Positions 35,534 to 44,332 of a stretch of DNA of 47,148 bases are shown here, piece by piece. The notes under the pieces are model-generated. The model worked only from the letters and a program-made list of their open reading frames with translations. It was not told the DNA's origin and did not search any database. The stretch spans positions 1 through 47,148 of the forward strand of contig JANQLT010000215.1 of assembly GCA_028280455.1 (NCBI GenBank). The letters are read 5' to 3'. How positions within the stretch are numbered: position 1 is the first letter of the stretch; each line of letters starts with the position of its first letter. Source of the stretch: Kiloniellales bacterium (lineage in GTDB: Bacteria; Pseudomonadota; Alphaproteobacteria; Kiloniellales; JAKSDN01). A program made the position numbers and the translations under genes.

Positions 35534-36652
35534 GTGACGGCAAGGCCCGGCCTTCGGGACGCATGCGCGCCGCTCGCCGGCGGCCTGATGGCGGCGCTGC
35601 TCGCCGTGCCGGCGGCCCAGGCGGATCGCGGCCGCGACAGCGTCTGGATCGGCGCCGAGCCGGCGCCGGTCGCCGCTGTCGGGCCGGCGACCCAGAGCGT
35701 GCGCCTGGTGGTGCGCGACCCGGCCCGGCCGACCTTCGACCTGCGCGGCGCCCGTCACCTGCTGCTGGCGCAGCTTCCCTCGGGCGAGGATGACGGCGGC
35801 GTGCCGGACTTCCGGCCGCTGGGCGAGACCCGCACGCTCGCCGCGCCGAGCGACCCCGATCCCGAGGACACCGATTCCGAAGAGCTCGATCCCGACGATC
35901 TCGACTTCGGCATGGAAGATCTCGAGTCCGGCATCGAGGACAACGGCGACATCGATCCGCTGGAGAGCATCAACCGGCCGATCTTCGACGCGAACATCTT
36001 CCTCGACCGCTGGCTGCTGCGGCCCGTCACCCGCGTCTACATCGAGACCGTGCCGGAGCCCGGCCGTAAGGGCGTGTCGAACTTCCTGCGGAACCTGCGC
36101 ACGCCGGTGATCCTGGCGAACGACCTCCTGCAGGGCGAGATGAGCCGCGCCGGCGCCACCTTCGGGCGCTTCTTCGTCAACACCTTCTTCGGCCTCGCGG
36201 GCCTGATCGACACCGCCGACGCGCTCGGCTTGCCGGGCCACGAAGAGGACTTCGGCCAGACGCTCGGCTCTTACGGCATCGGCGACAAGCCCTACCTGAT
36301 GCTGCCCCTGATCGGCCCCTCGAACCCGCGCGACGTGGTCGGCCGGATCGGCGACATCTTCATGGATCCGCTGACCTACCTGACGCCGGACGAGCTCTCC
36401 GAGATCGAGACCGGCATCAACGTCGTCAACGACCGCGCGCAGGTGATCAACGACACCGACGCCTTGGAGGCGACCTCGATCGACTACTACGCCGCGGTGC
36501 GCAGCTTCTACTTCCAGAACCGCCGCTTCGAGGTCTCCAACGGCCGCGAGCCCGCGCCCGGCGCGCAGGAGCTGCAGAGCCAGGACGAGCTCTACGATGA
36601 TCTGGAAGGCGCCGAGCTCGACGCCCTGGACGAAGAGCTGCAGCTCGAGTGA
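35534..36652 (+). CDS. mlaA: MlaA/VacJ family lipid-transport protein
   Basis: Outer-membrane component that removes misplaced phospholipids from the outer leaflet. The 372-residue protein has an N-terminal signal peptide (MAALLAVPAAQA). No lipobox Cys follows it, unlike lipoprotein MlaA. Residues about 75-140 are an acid-rich linker (DPDPEDTDSEELDPDDLD). The MlaA domain starts near 141: DPLESINRPIFDANIFLDRW, LRTPVILANDLLQG, RFFVNTFFGLAGLIDTA and DFGQTLGSYGIGDKPYLMLP. The C-terminus is again acidic. The start is GTG 35534 with GGAGGG 7 bases upstream. The convergent hpnM gene suggests shared work in lipid or hopanoid trafficking. Confidence 0.9.
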   Translation: MTARPGLRDACAPLAGGLMAALLAVPAAQADRGRDSVWIGAEPAPVAAVGPATQSVRLVVRDPARPTFDLRGARHLLLAQLPSGEDDGGVPDFRPLGETRTLAAPSDPDPEDTDSEELDPDDLDFGMEDLESGIEDNGDIDPLESINRPIFDANIFLDRWLLRPVTRVYIETVPEPGRKGVSNFLRNLRTPVILANDLLQGEMSRAGATFGRFFVNTFFGLAGLIDTADALGLPGHEEDFGQTLGSYGIGDKPYLMLPLIGPSNPRDVVGRIGDIFMDPLTYLTPDELSEIETGINVVNDRAQVINDTDALEATSIDYYAAVRSFYFQNRRFEVSNGREPAPGAQELQSQDELYDDLEGAELDALDEELQLE

Positions 36653-36703
36653 CGCGGCGCCGCTATGGCGTTGCCGGACTAGGTGGCATCGCCGGCAGTT
36701 TGC

Positions 36704-36862
36704 CAAAGGGAAACGAACCGCCCCCTCACCCGGCTCCGGCTAAGCTCAGCCTTCGGCTTCGCTAAGCCTCCACGCCCTCTCCCCCGTCGGGGGAGAGGGT
36801 TTTGCAGGCTTGGTGAGGCGCAGCCGAGCCTAGCCGGAGCTGGGTGAGGGGGCGGTTCGTTG
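36704..36862. repeat. Long imperfect palindromic repeat, copy 2
   Basis: Same architecture as copy 1: left arm AAAGGGAAACGAACCGCCCC, inner CCGGCTCCGGCTAAGCTCAG, central CCCTCTCCCCCGTCGGGGG with GAGAGGG, and right arm GCCGGAGCTGGGTGAGGGGG followed by CGGTTCGTT. As with copy 1, it occupies a convergent junction, here between mlaA (plus) and hpnM (minus). The inner segment is inverted relative to copy 1 (here AGCCTTCGGCTTCGCTAAGC is on the left; in copy 1 its complement is on the right). Confidence 0.85.
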
Positions 36863-36923
36863 CGATGTCGAAGGCTGCCGCGACGAGCGGACCTGTGCCG
36901 ATTCCGTGCAAGCAGGGAATGCT

Positions 36924-37538
36924 CTAGCTGCCGTCGCCGTATTCCTCGATCTTGTTCTGCAAGGCGGCGACCAGGCCGGAGTAGCCGTCGCGCTCCATGA
37001 CGGTGGTGTACTCCGAGCGCTTCAAGGCGAGCTCGCTGTACTTGGCGTCGAGATAGACGTCGATGATCCGCAGCCGACCGTCGAAGGGCCGCAGGATGTA
37101 GTTCAGCGCCACGGCCTTGCCGGAGCGCTGGACCAGTTGGTTGCGCACCAGGACGGCATCGTTGCGCTGCTCGGCCTCGCCGAGGACCTTGAAGGACTCG
37201 CCGCTGTAGCCGTTGAAGCGCGAGGCGAAGGTGGCGACGCTGAGGCGCGCGAAGATCTTGGTCATCTCCTTCTTCTGGGCGTCGTCCAAGGTGCGCCAGT
37301 GCTTGCCCAGGGAGATCCGCGTCATGGCCGGGAAGTTGAAGCTCTCGACCAGGACCGGCGCCAGCTTGTCGAAGCGTCCCTTGTAGCCGAGGCGGCCGGC
37401 GTCGCGCATGACCTCGAGCAGGGTGCTGTTGAGCCGCTCGACGATGGCCGTGGCTTCGCTGGCGGCTTGGGCCGGACCGAGGGCCGGCAGGAGCAAGCCC
37501 AGGCAAAGCGCCAGGCTGGCAAATCGACGGGTTAGCAT
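36924..37538 (-). CDS. hpnM: HpnM, MlaC-type periplasmic protein of hopanoid clusters
   Basis: A 204-residue periplasmic protein of the MlaC/Ttg2D family, in the subgroup tied to hopanoid genes. A signal peptide is at 1-27 (FASLALCLGLLLPALGPAQA). Family segments are NSTLLEVMRDAGRLGYKGRF, LGKHWRTLDDAQKKEM, FASRFNGYSGESFKVLGE and LRIIDVYLDAKYSELALKRS. It probably binds and carries a lipid between membranes. The start is ATG 37538 (a GTG one codon earlier is also possible) after AGGAGAGG. Its placement beside mlaA and hpnA/hpnH supports the hopanoid assignment. Confidence 0.85.
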   Translation of the reverse strand: MLTRRFASLALCLGLLLPALGPAQAASEATAIVERLNSTLLEVMRDAGRLGYKGRFDKLAPVLVESFNFPAMTRISLGKHWRTLDDAQKKEMTKIFARLSVATFASRFNGYSGESFKVLGEAEQRNDAVLVRNQLVQRSGKAVALNYILRPFDGRLRIIDVYLDAKYSELALKRSEYTTVMERDGYSGLVAALQNKIEEYGDGS

Positions 37539-37858
37539 CACGGCCTCTCCTAACTGATCTCCGGGTCTCGGCGCGCTGGCCCGGCGCGCTGCCTGCCACC
37601 TTTACTACGGGCGGCGGACGCGAGGTATCCACTTAGTCGCTTGTTCCGGAGGCATCAAGTCGCTGGAAACCCCGCTCCAGCATTGACGGCGGCAGCGTGA
37701 AACAGGATGCTGCGCGCCGTCGCCGGCCAAGGGCCTGGCGAAAGAGAGGCCCGCAAAGGGCCCGAACAACTTGGCTTCCAGGAACGGTCCATGGTCACAC
37801 ACGCACTTTTCAGCGCCGTGCGGGCGACGATGGCTTGGCTCCGCGGCGCACGACGGCC
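37539..37858. other. Gap between hpnM and the nucleotidyltransferase
   Basis: This 320-base divergent spacer must contain promoters for both flanking genes. I see no gene, no RNA and no strong repeat. GCGCGCTGGCCCGGCGCGC (37570-37588) is a GC-rich near-palindrome. One open frame crosses from 37697 into the nucleotidyltransferase, but its upstream part has no family sequence. Confidence 0.4.
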
Positions 37859-38620
37859 ATGAGAGCGACCATTTTGGCCGCCGGCATGGGCCAGCGGCTC
37901 GAGCAGCCCGGCCTGCCGCCGAAGATCCTGCTGCGCTTCGGGGACGACAGCCTGCTCGCCCGCCATGTCCGCATCCTCAAGCATTGCGGCTTCGACGGCA
38001 TCGACATGGTGGTCGGCTACCGGGCCGAGCTGATCGAGCAGGAGCTGCAGCGCATCGACGCCCGGGATTTCGTCCGCCTGCACCGCAACGACGACTATCG
38101 GCGCGGCTCGATCCTCTCATTCTGGACACTTCGCGACGTCTATGCCTCGGGCCGGACCCTGGTCTTCATGGACGGCGACGTGCTCTACGACCATCGCCTG
38201 ATCGAGCGCCTGGTCCGGACGCCCCACGCCAACTGCTTCCTGATGGACCGGCAGATCGAGGAGGGCGAGGACCCGGTCAAGCTCTGCTTCGCCGAGGGCC
38301 GGCTGGTCGATTTCCACAAGCGGCCGAGCTTGCCGCACGACTGGTGGGGCGAGTGGATCGGCTTCGCCCGCTTCTCGCCGGAGATCGCCGCCGCGGTCGG
38401 CGCCGCGGGCGACCGCATCGTCCGGGCCGGCGGCGAGGACGCGATCTACGAGGAGGCCTTCCGCGAGGTCCTGCTGGCCGGCGGCCCGGCGGTCTTCGGC
38501 GTCGAGGACGTGACCGGCCTGCCGTGGGTCGAGATCGACTTCCCGAGCGACCTGGCGCGGGCCCGGCAGGAGATCCACCCGCGGCTCGACGACCTGCCCG
38601 CCGAGCTGGTGCTGGATTGA
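37859..38620 (+). CDS. NTP-transferase (sugar or phosphocholine nucleotidyltransferase-like)
   Basis: A 253-residue GT-A-fold nucleotidyltransferase. The N-terminal signature ILAAGMGQRLEQPGLPPKIL (5-24) binds the NTP, and VFMDGDVLYDH gives the metal-binding Asp. Later segments GEWIGFARFSPEIA and DVTGLPWVEIDFPSDLARA match the LicC/phosphocholine-cytidylyltransferase-like group. The product is probably an activated sugar or headgroup. Its position directly before hpnA suggests, but does not prove, a role in a hopanoid or lipid head group. The ATG at 37859 is chosen because the motif starts at once. Confidence 0.8.
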   Translation: MRATILAAGMGQRLEQPGLPPKILLRFGDDSLLARHVRILKHCGFDGIDMVVGYRAELIEQELQRIDARDFVRLHRNDDYRRGSILSFWTLRDVYASGRTLVFMDGDVLYDHRLIERLVRTPHANCFLMDRQIEEGEDPVKLCFAEGRLVDFHKRPSLPHDWWGEWIGFARFSPEIAAAVGAAGDRIVRAGGEDAIYEEAFREVLLAGGPAVFGVEDVTGLPWVEIDFPSDLARARQEIHPRLDDLPAELVLD

Positions 38621-38686
38621 GCCGGCCGTCGTAGGCGCGCGGTCAGTCTGCTCATCGAACCCCTGGACAAGGGAGCCGCAGGTCCG

Positions 38687-39679
38687 ATGACGACACTGGT
38701 GACCGGAGCCACGGGATTCGTCGGGTCGGCCGTCGCGCGGCGCCTGCTGTCCCGCGGCAGCGCGCTCAGGGCCTTCGTGCGGCCCGGCGGCGACCGGCGC
38801 AACCTCGAGGGCCTCGACATCGAGCTGGCCGAGGGCGACCTGCGCGACGCCGAGAGCCGCGCCGCCGCCCTGCGCGGCTGCCGCGCCCTCTACCACGTCG
38901 CCGCCGACTATCGCCTCTGGGTGCGCGACCCGGCGACGATCTACAAGGTCAACGTCGAGGGCACCCGCGATCTCTTCCGCCAGGCGGCGGAGGCCGGCGT
39001 CGAGCGCATCGTCTACACCAGCAGCGTCGCGACCCTGGGGATCCGGCCCGACGGCAGGCCGGCCGACGAGGAGACGCCGGTCAGCGAGCGCGACATGATC
39101 GGCCACTACAAGCGCTCCAAGTTCCTGGCCGAGCGCGAGGTCGAGCGCCTGGCCCTGGAGGAGGGCCTGCCCGTCGTCATCGTCAATCCCTCGACGCCGA
39201 TCGGGCCGCGCGACGTCAAGCCGACGCCGACCGGCCGCACGGTCCTGGTCGCCGCCAAGGGCAAGATGCCGGCCTACGTCGAGACCGGCCTCAACGTGGT
39301 CCATGTCGACGACGTCGCCGAGGGCCACCGCCTGGCCTTCGAGAAGGGCCGGGTCGGCGAGCGCTACATCCTCGGCGGCGAGGACATGAAGCTGGTGGAG
39401 ATCCTGCGGATCGCCACGGCGCGGGCCGGGCGGCGGGCGCCCGGGTTCCGCTTGCCGAACCGCCTGCTGGTGCCCCTGGCCGTCCTGGTCGAGGGATTCA
39501 CGCGGGTCACCGGCGGCGGCGAGCCCTTCATCACCCGCGACGGCCTGCGCATGGCCCGCAAGCTGATGTTCTTTTCCAGCGCCAAGGCCGAGGCCGAGCT
39601 CGGCTACCGGGCACGCCCGGCCGCCGAGGGAATCGAGGCGGCCGTCGACTGGTTCAAGGCCGAGGGCTACTGCAAGTAG
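38687..39679 (+). CDS. hpnA: Hopanoid-associated sugar epimerase HpnA
   Basis: An extended short-chain dehydrogenase/reductase found in hopanoid clusters; its exact reaction is not settled. The 330-residue protein has the NAD-binding GATGFVG at 7-13, the catalytic YxxxK as YKRSK at 141-145, and the typical HpnA segment NPSTPIGPRDVKPTPTGR. YHVAADYRLWVRDP and LNVVHVDDVAEGH also fit. It leads the plus-strand pair hpnA-hpnH. Confidence 0.93.
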   Translation: MTTLVTGATGFVGSAVARRLLSRGSALRAFVRPGGDRRNLEGLDIELAEGDLRDAESRAAALRGCRALYHVAADYRLWVRDPATIYKVNVEGTRDLFRQAAEAGVERIVYTSSVATLGIRPDGRPADEETPVSERDMIGHYKRSKFLAEREVERLALEEGLPVVIVNPSTPIGPRDVKPTPTGRTVLVAAKGKMPAYVETGLNVVHVDDVAEGHRLAFEKGRVGERYILGGEDMKLVEILRIATARAGRRAPGFRLPNRLLVPLAVLVEGFTRVTGGGEPFITRDGLRMARKLMFFSSAKAEAELGYRARPAAEGIEAAVDWFKAEGYCK

Positions 39680-39813
39680 CGGCGAATTGGCTTGGCCTCG
39701 GAAGGCAAAGCCGTTAGGAGTGAGGGCTTGGTAGCGCGGCCGGCTGGGGATTGCCGGTCGCAATCGTTCACTGGGCCCGCGTACAAGACGGGCAGAGCCA
39801 CCGGAGAAGGGCC

Positions 39814-40980
39814 TTGGCGGTACCCCTCAACCAGCAAGTGCGCGTCGGCGCCTACATCCTCAAGCAGCGGTTGCTGAGGCGGAAGCGCTATCCGCTGGTG
39901 TTGATGCTGGAGCCGCTGTTCCGCTGCAATCTGGCCTGCCCGGGCTGCGGCAAGATCGACTATCCCGACGAGATCCTCAATCGCCGGCTGTCCGTGGACG
40001 AGTGCATCGAAGCCGTCGAGGAGTGCGGCGCGCCGGTGGTCTCGATTCCCGGCGGCGAGCCGCTGCTGCACAAGGAGATCGGCGAGATCGTCGAGGAGAT
40101 CGTCAAGCGCAAGCGCTTCGTCTATCTCTGCACCAACGCGCTGCTGCTCGAGAAGAAGCTGCATCTCTTCAAGCCGAGCCCCTTCCTGACCTTCTCGGTG
40201 CACCTGGACGGCCTGGAGGATGAGCACGACCACGCGGTCGACCAGAAGGGCGTGTTCCAGCGCGCCGTGAAGGCGATCAAGCGGGTCAAGGACGAGGGCT
40301 TCCGGGTCAACATCAACTGCACGCTGTTCAACAACGCGGAGCCGGAGCGGGTCGCCGAGTTCTTCGACTACGTCACCGAGCTCGGCGTCGAGGGCATCAC
40401 CGTCTCGCCGGGCTATGCCTACGAGCGGGCGCCGGACCAGGAGCACTTCCTGACGCGGCGCGCCACCAAGACCCTGTTCCGCGACGTCTTCCGGCGCGGC
40501 AAGGGCAAGAACTGGGAGTTCAGCCAGTCCTCGCTGTTCCTGGACTTCCTGGCCGGCAACCAGACCTACCACTGCACGCCCTGGAGCAACCCGACGCGCA
40601 ACGTCTTCGGCTGGCAGCGCCCCTGCTATCTCCTCAACGAGGGCTACGCGCCGAGCTTCACCGCGCTGATGGAAAGCACCGACTGGGTCAGCTACGGCAC
40701 CGGCAATTACGAGAAGTGCGCCAACTGCATGGTCCACTGCGGCTACGAAGGCACGGCCGTGGAGGACACCTTGAAGCGGCCCTGGCGGGCGCTCAAGGTC
40801 GCGCTCGGCGGCATCCGGACCGAAGGCGACATGGCGCCGGAGATCTCGCTCGAGAAGCAGCGCCCGGCGGAGTTCATCTTCGACAAGCTGGTCGAGAGCG
40901 CCATGAGCGAGCCGGCGGGCGACAAGGCCGCCCAGAAGGCCACTGGGGCCAAGGCGGACTCCTCACAGGCCGCCGAATAG
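39814..40980 (+). CDS. hpnH: Adenosyl-hopene transferase HpnH (radical SAM)
   Basis: Joins the 5'-deoxyadenosyl group of SAM to diploptene, the first step of extended (C35) hopanoids. The radical SAM cluster is CNLACPGC (Cys38, Cys42, Cys45), followed by SIPGGEPLLHKE. A C-terminal cysteine group (CANCMVHCGYEG) is typical. I chose a TTG start at 39814: GGAGAAGG lies upstream and the protein then begins MAVPLNQQVRVGAY as in other HpnH proteins; an earlier frame start at 39751 has no family sequence. The 388 residues include an extra Ala/Lys-rich tail. The 3' end overlaps convergent hpnG by 18 bases. Confidence 0.95.
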   Translation: MAVPLNQQVRVGAYILKQRLLRRKRYPLVLMLEPLFRCNLACPGCGKIDYPDEILNRRLSVDECIEAVEECGAPVVSIPGGEPLLHKEIGEIVEEIVKRKRFVYLCTNALLLEKKLHLFKPSPFLTFSVHLDGLEDEHDHAVDQKGVFQRAVKAIKRVKDEGFRVNINCTLFNNAEPERVAEFFDYVTELGVEGITVSPGYAYERAPDQEHFLTRRATKTLFRDVFRRGKGKNWEFSQSSLFLDFLAGNQTYHCTPWSNPTRNVFGWQRPCYLLNEGYAPSFTALMESTDWVSYGTGNYEKCANCMVHCGYEGTAVEDTLKRPWRALKVALGGIRTEGDMAPEISLEKQRPAEFIFDKLVESAMSEPAGDKAAQKATGAKADSSQAAE

Positions 40981-41655
40981 CGGCTTCCAAAGCGTCGTCG
41001 CGGCCTTGCCCAGGGCGTCCAGCGCCCGGCGGAAATCCCGCCTGAGCGCCGGCAGGCTGCGGATCTCCCAAGGCCGGCGGCAGAGCCCGAGCATCAGGCG
41101 CGCCGTGCGCGGCCGGCCGTCCGGCCCGATGATCCCCTGAGCCGCCTGCGGCAGCGCCCGCTGCGCCGAATCGGCGACGGCACGAATCGCCAGGAAGGGC
41201 AGGCCCTGCGCGGCGGCGACGCGGGCCACGGCATGGCTTTCCATGTCGACCGCCAGCGCGCCGCTCTCGACATGGGCCTGCCGCTTGGCCTCGGGCCCGC
41301 GGATCGCCTGGTCGCTGCCGAGCATCGGCCCGGACAGCAGCGCCAGGCCGCGGGTCTTGGCCTCGGCGGTGATCCTCTCGAGCCAGGCGCCATCGGCGGC
41401 GTAGTCCTCGCCGGCGCCGGTGATCAGGCGCTCGGCGACGACCAGGTCGCCCGGCTGCAGGCCCGGCGCCAGGCCGCCGGCGACGCCGAAGGAGATCAGC
41501 CCGCTGGCGCCCGCGTCGCTCAGGTGCTCGGCCAGCTCGGCCGCGCGGGCGCTGCTGGCGCCGGCGCAGAGCGCGTAGGGCGTCTCGCCCACCGCTTTTT
41601 GCAGAACCCGGAGCTCGGCGTGGAGGCCCGTGACGACGCCGACGGGCGCGGCCAT
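40963..41655 (-). CDS. hpnG: Adenosylhopane nucleosidase/phosphorylase HpnG
   Basis: Removes adenine from adenosylhopane to give ribosylhopane, after HpnH. The 230-residue protein belongs to the MTA/SAH nucleosidase fold: VGVVTGLHAELRVLQ, LISFGVAGGLAPGLQPGDLV, and the nucleobase/ribose segment AVDMESHAVARVAAAQGLPF with the conserved ME and following Asp in AIRAVADSA. The ATG (41655) overlaps the shc stop by one base (TGATG), so the genes are coupled. Confidence 0.92.
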   Translation of the reverse strand: MAAPVGVVTGLHAELRVLQKAVGETPYALCAGASSARAAELAEHLSDAGASGLISFGVAGGLAPGLQPGDLVVAERLITGAGEDYAADGAWLERITAEAKTRGLALLSGPMLGSDQAIRGPEAKRQAHVESGALAVDMESHAVARVAAAQGLPFLAIRAVADSAQRALPQAAQGIIGPDGRPRTARLMLGLCRRPWEIRSLPALRRDFRRALDALGKAATTLWKPLFGGL

Positions 41656-43568
41656 CACATGCCGTAGCGCACCTGACGGTCGTTGCTGGCCATCAGGTTG
41701 CGGTAGCGCGACAGGGCCCAGAGCGGGAAGTAGGCCGCGTAGCCGTGGTACTTGATGTAGAAGACCCGCGGGAAGCCGATGCCGGTCCAGAGCGCCTCGT
41801 CCCAGCGCGGCCCCGTGCGCGGCGCCTTGGCGAGATAGTCCACGCCCCTGGCCACCGCCTCGTGCTCGACCTCGCCGGCGGCCATCAGGCCGAGCAGCGC
41901 CCAGGCGGTCTGCGAGGGCGTCGAGTCCTTGGCCTCGCCGCGGTGCTCCTTCCAGTAGGTCGAGCAGTCCTCGCCCCAGCCGCCGTCCTCCCGCTGGAAG
42001 CTCAGCAGGTAGTCGACCGCCTTGCGGATGTAGGGCTGCTGCATGTCCTCGCCGACGGCGTTGAGCGCGCAGAGCGCCGACCAGGTGCCGTAGATGTAGT
42101 TCACGCCCCAGCGGCCGTACCAGGAGCCGTCGGGCTCCTGCTCGCGCTTCAGGAAGTCGATCGCCTTGACCACGCTCGGGTGCGTGCGGTCGTAGCCGAG
42201 CTGCGCCAGCATCGAAAGGCAGCGCGCCGTGACGTCGACCGTCGGCGGGTCGAGCAGCGCGCCGTGGTCGGCGAAGGGGATGTAGTTCAGGTGGAAGTGG
42301 GTGTTCTCGGGATCGAAGGCGCCCCAGCCGCCGTCGCTCGACTGCATGCCGATGATCCACTCGGTCGCCCGCTCGCAGGCCGGCCGATAGGCCGGGTCGC
42401 CGGTGCGGTCCAGGGCCATGACCACCACGGCCGTGTCGTCGACGTCGGGGTAGTGGTTGTTCCAGTACTGGAAGGCCCAGCCGGCCGGCTCCAGGTCCGG
42501 GCGGCGCCAGATCCAGTCGCCCTTGGTCTCGCGGATCTCGCGGCCGAGCATCCAGTCGCAGGCTTTCCGGATGACCTCGCTGTCCGGCGCCGAGCCGGCC
42601 TCGAGCATGGCGTGGGTGCCGAGGCAGGTGTCCCAGACCGGCGACAGGCAGGGCTGGCAGTAGGTCATCTCGGCGTCGCGCTCGTGCAGCAGGTTGTCGA
42701 CCGAGCGCTTGGCGATGACGAAGTCCGGATGGTCGTGCGGATAGCCGAGGGCGTCGAAGGCCATGACGCTGTTGGCCATGGCCGGGAAGATGCCGCCCAG
42801 GCCGTCCTCGCCGTTGAGCCGCTCCTTGACGAAGTCGACGGCCGCCTGCATGGCCCGCTCGCGCCGGCCCTTGGGGAAGACCGGCTCGATCTTGCGCAGC
42901 ACGGCGTCGATGCCGGCGAAAAGCGCGCCGAGGCCGGTGCCGGTCGGGTTGAGCGCGTAGTCCTCCTGCTGCGGGTCCTTGAGGAACAGCTCGCGGATGC
43001 CGATGCCCAGCGGGTTCCGGGCCTTCGGCTTGAGCGCCATGATGATCAGCAGCGGCACGATCACGGTGCGCGACCAGTAGGACACCTTCGAGAGATGGAA
43101 GGGGAACCAGCGCGGCAGCAGCATGATCTCGATCGGCATGACCGGGACCGCGGTCCAGGGCACCTGCTCGAACAGCGCCAGGGCGATGCGGGTGAAGACG
43201 TTGGCGCTGGCCGCGCCGCCCTTCGCCAGGATCAGCGAGCGGGCCCGCGCCATGTGCGGCGCGTCGATGTCGTCGCCGGCCAGCTTCAGGGCGTAGTAGG
43301 CCTTGACGGTGGCGGAGATGTCGGCCGGGCCGTCGTGGAACAGCGGCCAGCCGCCGTCCTTGCCCTGGATGGAGCGGATGAAGGTCGCGATCTTGGCCTG
43401 CAGCCCCTCGTCGACGCCGTCGAGGTAGTGCTGCAGCAGGATGTACTCCGAGGAGATCGTCGCGTCGGGCTCGAACTCGAAGATCCAGTGGCCGTCGTCG
43501 CGCTGGAAGTCGGCCAGCGCGCCGCGCGCCTTGTCGATGACGGCATCAAGCTCTGCGCGACTGATCAC
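41655..43568 (-). CDS. shc: Squalene-hopene cyclase
   Basis: Cyclises squalene to hopene/hopanol on the inner membrane. The 637-residue length is normal. The catalytic acid motif is DVDDTA (DVDD at 375-378), the access-channel region IPFADHGALLDPP and many QW repeats (QxxxGxW, e.g. GGWGAFDPEN, QEPDGSWYGRWG, QREDGGWGED) are present. I chose GTG 43568, since the protein then begins MISRAELDAVIDKARGAL as usual and AGAAGGGG lies upstream; the frame runs 29 codons further without family sequence. Confidence 0.97.
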   Translation of the reverse strand: MISRAELDAVIDKARGALADFQRDDGHWIFEFEPDATISSEYILLQHYLDGVDEGLQAKIATFIRSIQGKDGGWPLFHDGPADISATVKAYYALKLAGDDIDAPHMARARSLILAKGGAASANVFTRIALALFEQVPWTAVPVMPIEIMLLPRWFPFHLSKVSYWSRTVIVPLLIIMALKPKARNPLGIGIRELFLKDPQQEDYALNPTGTGLGALFAGIDAVLRKIEPVFPKGRRERAMQAAVDFVKERLNGEDGLGGIFPAMANSVMAFDALGYPHDHPDFVIAKRSVDNLLHERDAEMTYCQPCLSPVWDTCLGTHAMLEAGSAPDSEVIRKACDWMLGREIRETKGDWIWRRPDLEPAGWAFQYWNNHYPDVDDTAVVVMALDRTGDPAYRPACERATEWIIGMQSSDGGWGAFDPENTHFHLNYIPFADHGALLDPPTVDVTARCLSMLAQLGYDRTHPSVVKAIDFLKREQEPDGSWYGRWGVNYIYGTWSALCALNAVGEDMQQPYIRKAVDYLLSFQREDGGWGEDCSTYWKEHRGEAKDSTPSQTAWALLGLMAAGEVEHEAVARGVDYLAKAPRTGPRWDEALWTGIGFPRVFYIKYHGYAAYFPLWALSRYRNLMASNDRQVRYGM

Positions 43569-43702
43569 GACTCGCCCCTTCTGTCGGCCCCACGTTGGGG
43601 ACCTTTGCCCCTTCTGACTCGGCCGCAACATAGTCGAGGCCAAGGGCCGGAGCAACCGGCCTAAGCCCTTGAATCAAGGCGGGGCTTTCGATTCGGGTCG
43701 GC

Positions 43703-44329
43703 TCACGTCGAGCGCCGGACCAGGGCCATCATCAAGCCGGCGCCGATCAGGATGCCGCCGCCGGCCCGGTTGATGGCGGTCAGCAGCGAGGGCCGGGAGA
43801 CCGCCTCGCGCAGGCTTCCGGCGAGGATCGCGTAGAGCGCGCAGATCACCACCGCCAGGCCGACGAAGGTGCCGCCGAGCAGCGCGAGCTGGGGCGCCGC
43901 CGGCGCGCTGGGCGCGATGAACTGCGGCAGGAAGGCGACGAAGAAGACGATCGACTTGGGGTTCAGGGTGGTCACCAGGAAGGCGTGCAGGAACATGGCC
44001 CGCTGCGGCAGGCGCGCGGCCGCGCCGTCCTGCAGGTCGATCCGCGGCCGGCTGCGGATCATCTTGATGCCGAGATAGATCAGGTAGGCGGCGCCCAGCC
44101 ACTTGAGGACGGTGAAGAGCTCGGCGGAGGCGGCCAGCAGGGCGCCCAGGCCGATGCAGGAGAGCGTGACGGCGACGATGTCGCCCAGGGTCGCGCCCGC
44201 CACCGTGCCCCAGGCCGCCCGCCGGCCCTCGGCCAGGGCGTAGGAGACGATCAGCAGGATCGTCGGCCCGGGAATCAGCAGCAGCACGGTCGAGGCCAGC
44301 ACGTAGGCCAGCCAGATCTCGAGGGTCAT
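43703..44329 (-). CDS. LysE/RhtB family amino-acid exporter
   Basis: A 208-residue inner-membrane exporter with about six helices. The family motif LLIPGPTILLIVSYALAEGR is at the N-terminus, followed by the G..LGD segment GATLGDIVAVTLSCIGLGALL and LNPKSIVFFVAFLPQF. LysE-type proteins export amino acids or homoserine lactone-like compounds; the substrate is unknown. It lies between shc and hpnE and has no obvious link to hopanoid synthesis, but shares their direction. Confidence 0.9.
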   Translation of the reverse strand: MTLEIWLAYVLASTVLLLIPGPTILLIVSYALAEGRRAAWGTVAGATLGDIVAVTLSCIGLGALLAASAELFTVLKWLGAAYLIYLGIKMIRSRPRIDLQDGAAARLPQRAMFLHAFLVTTLNPKSIVFFVAFLPQFIAPSAPAAPQLALLGGTFVGLAVVICALYAILAGSLREAVSRPSLLTAINRAGGGILIGAGLMMALVRRST

Positions 44330-44332
44330 GGG

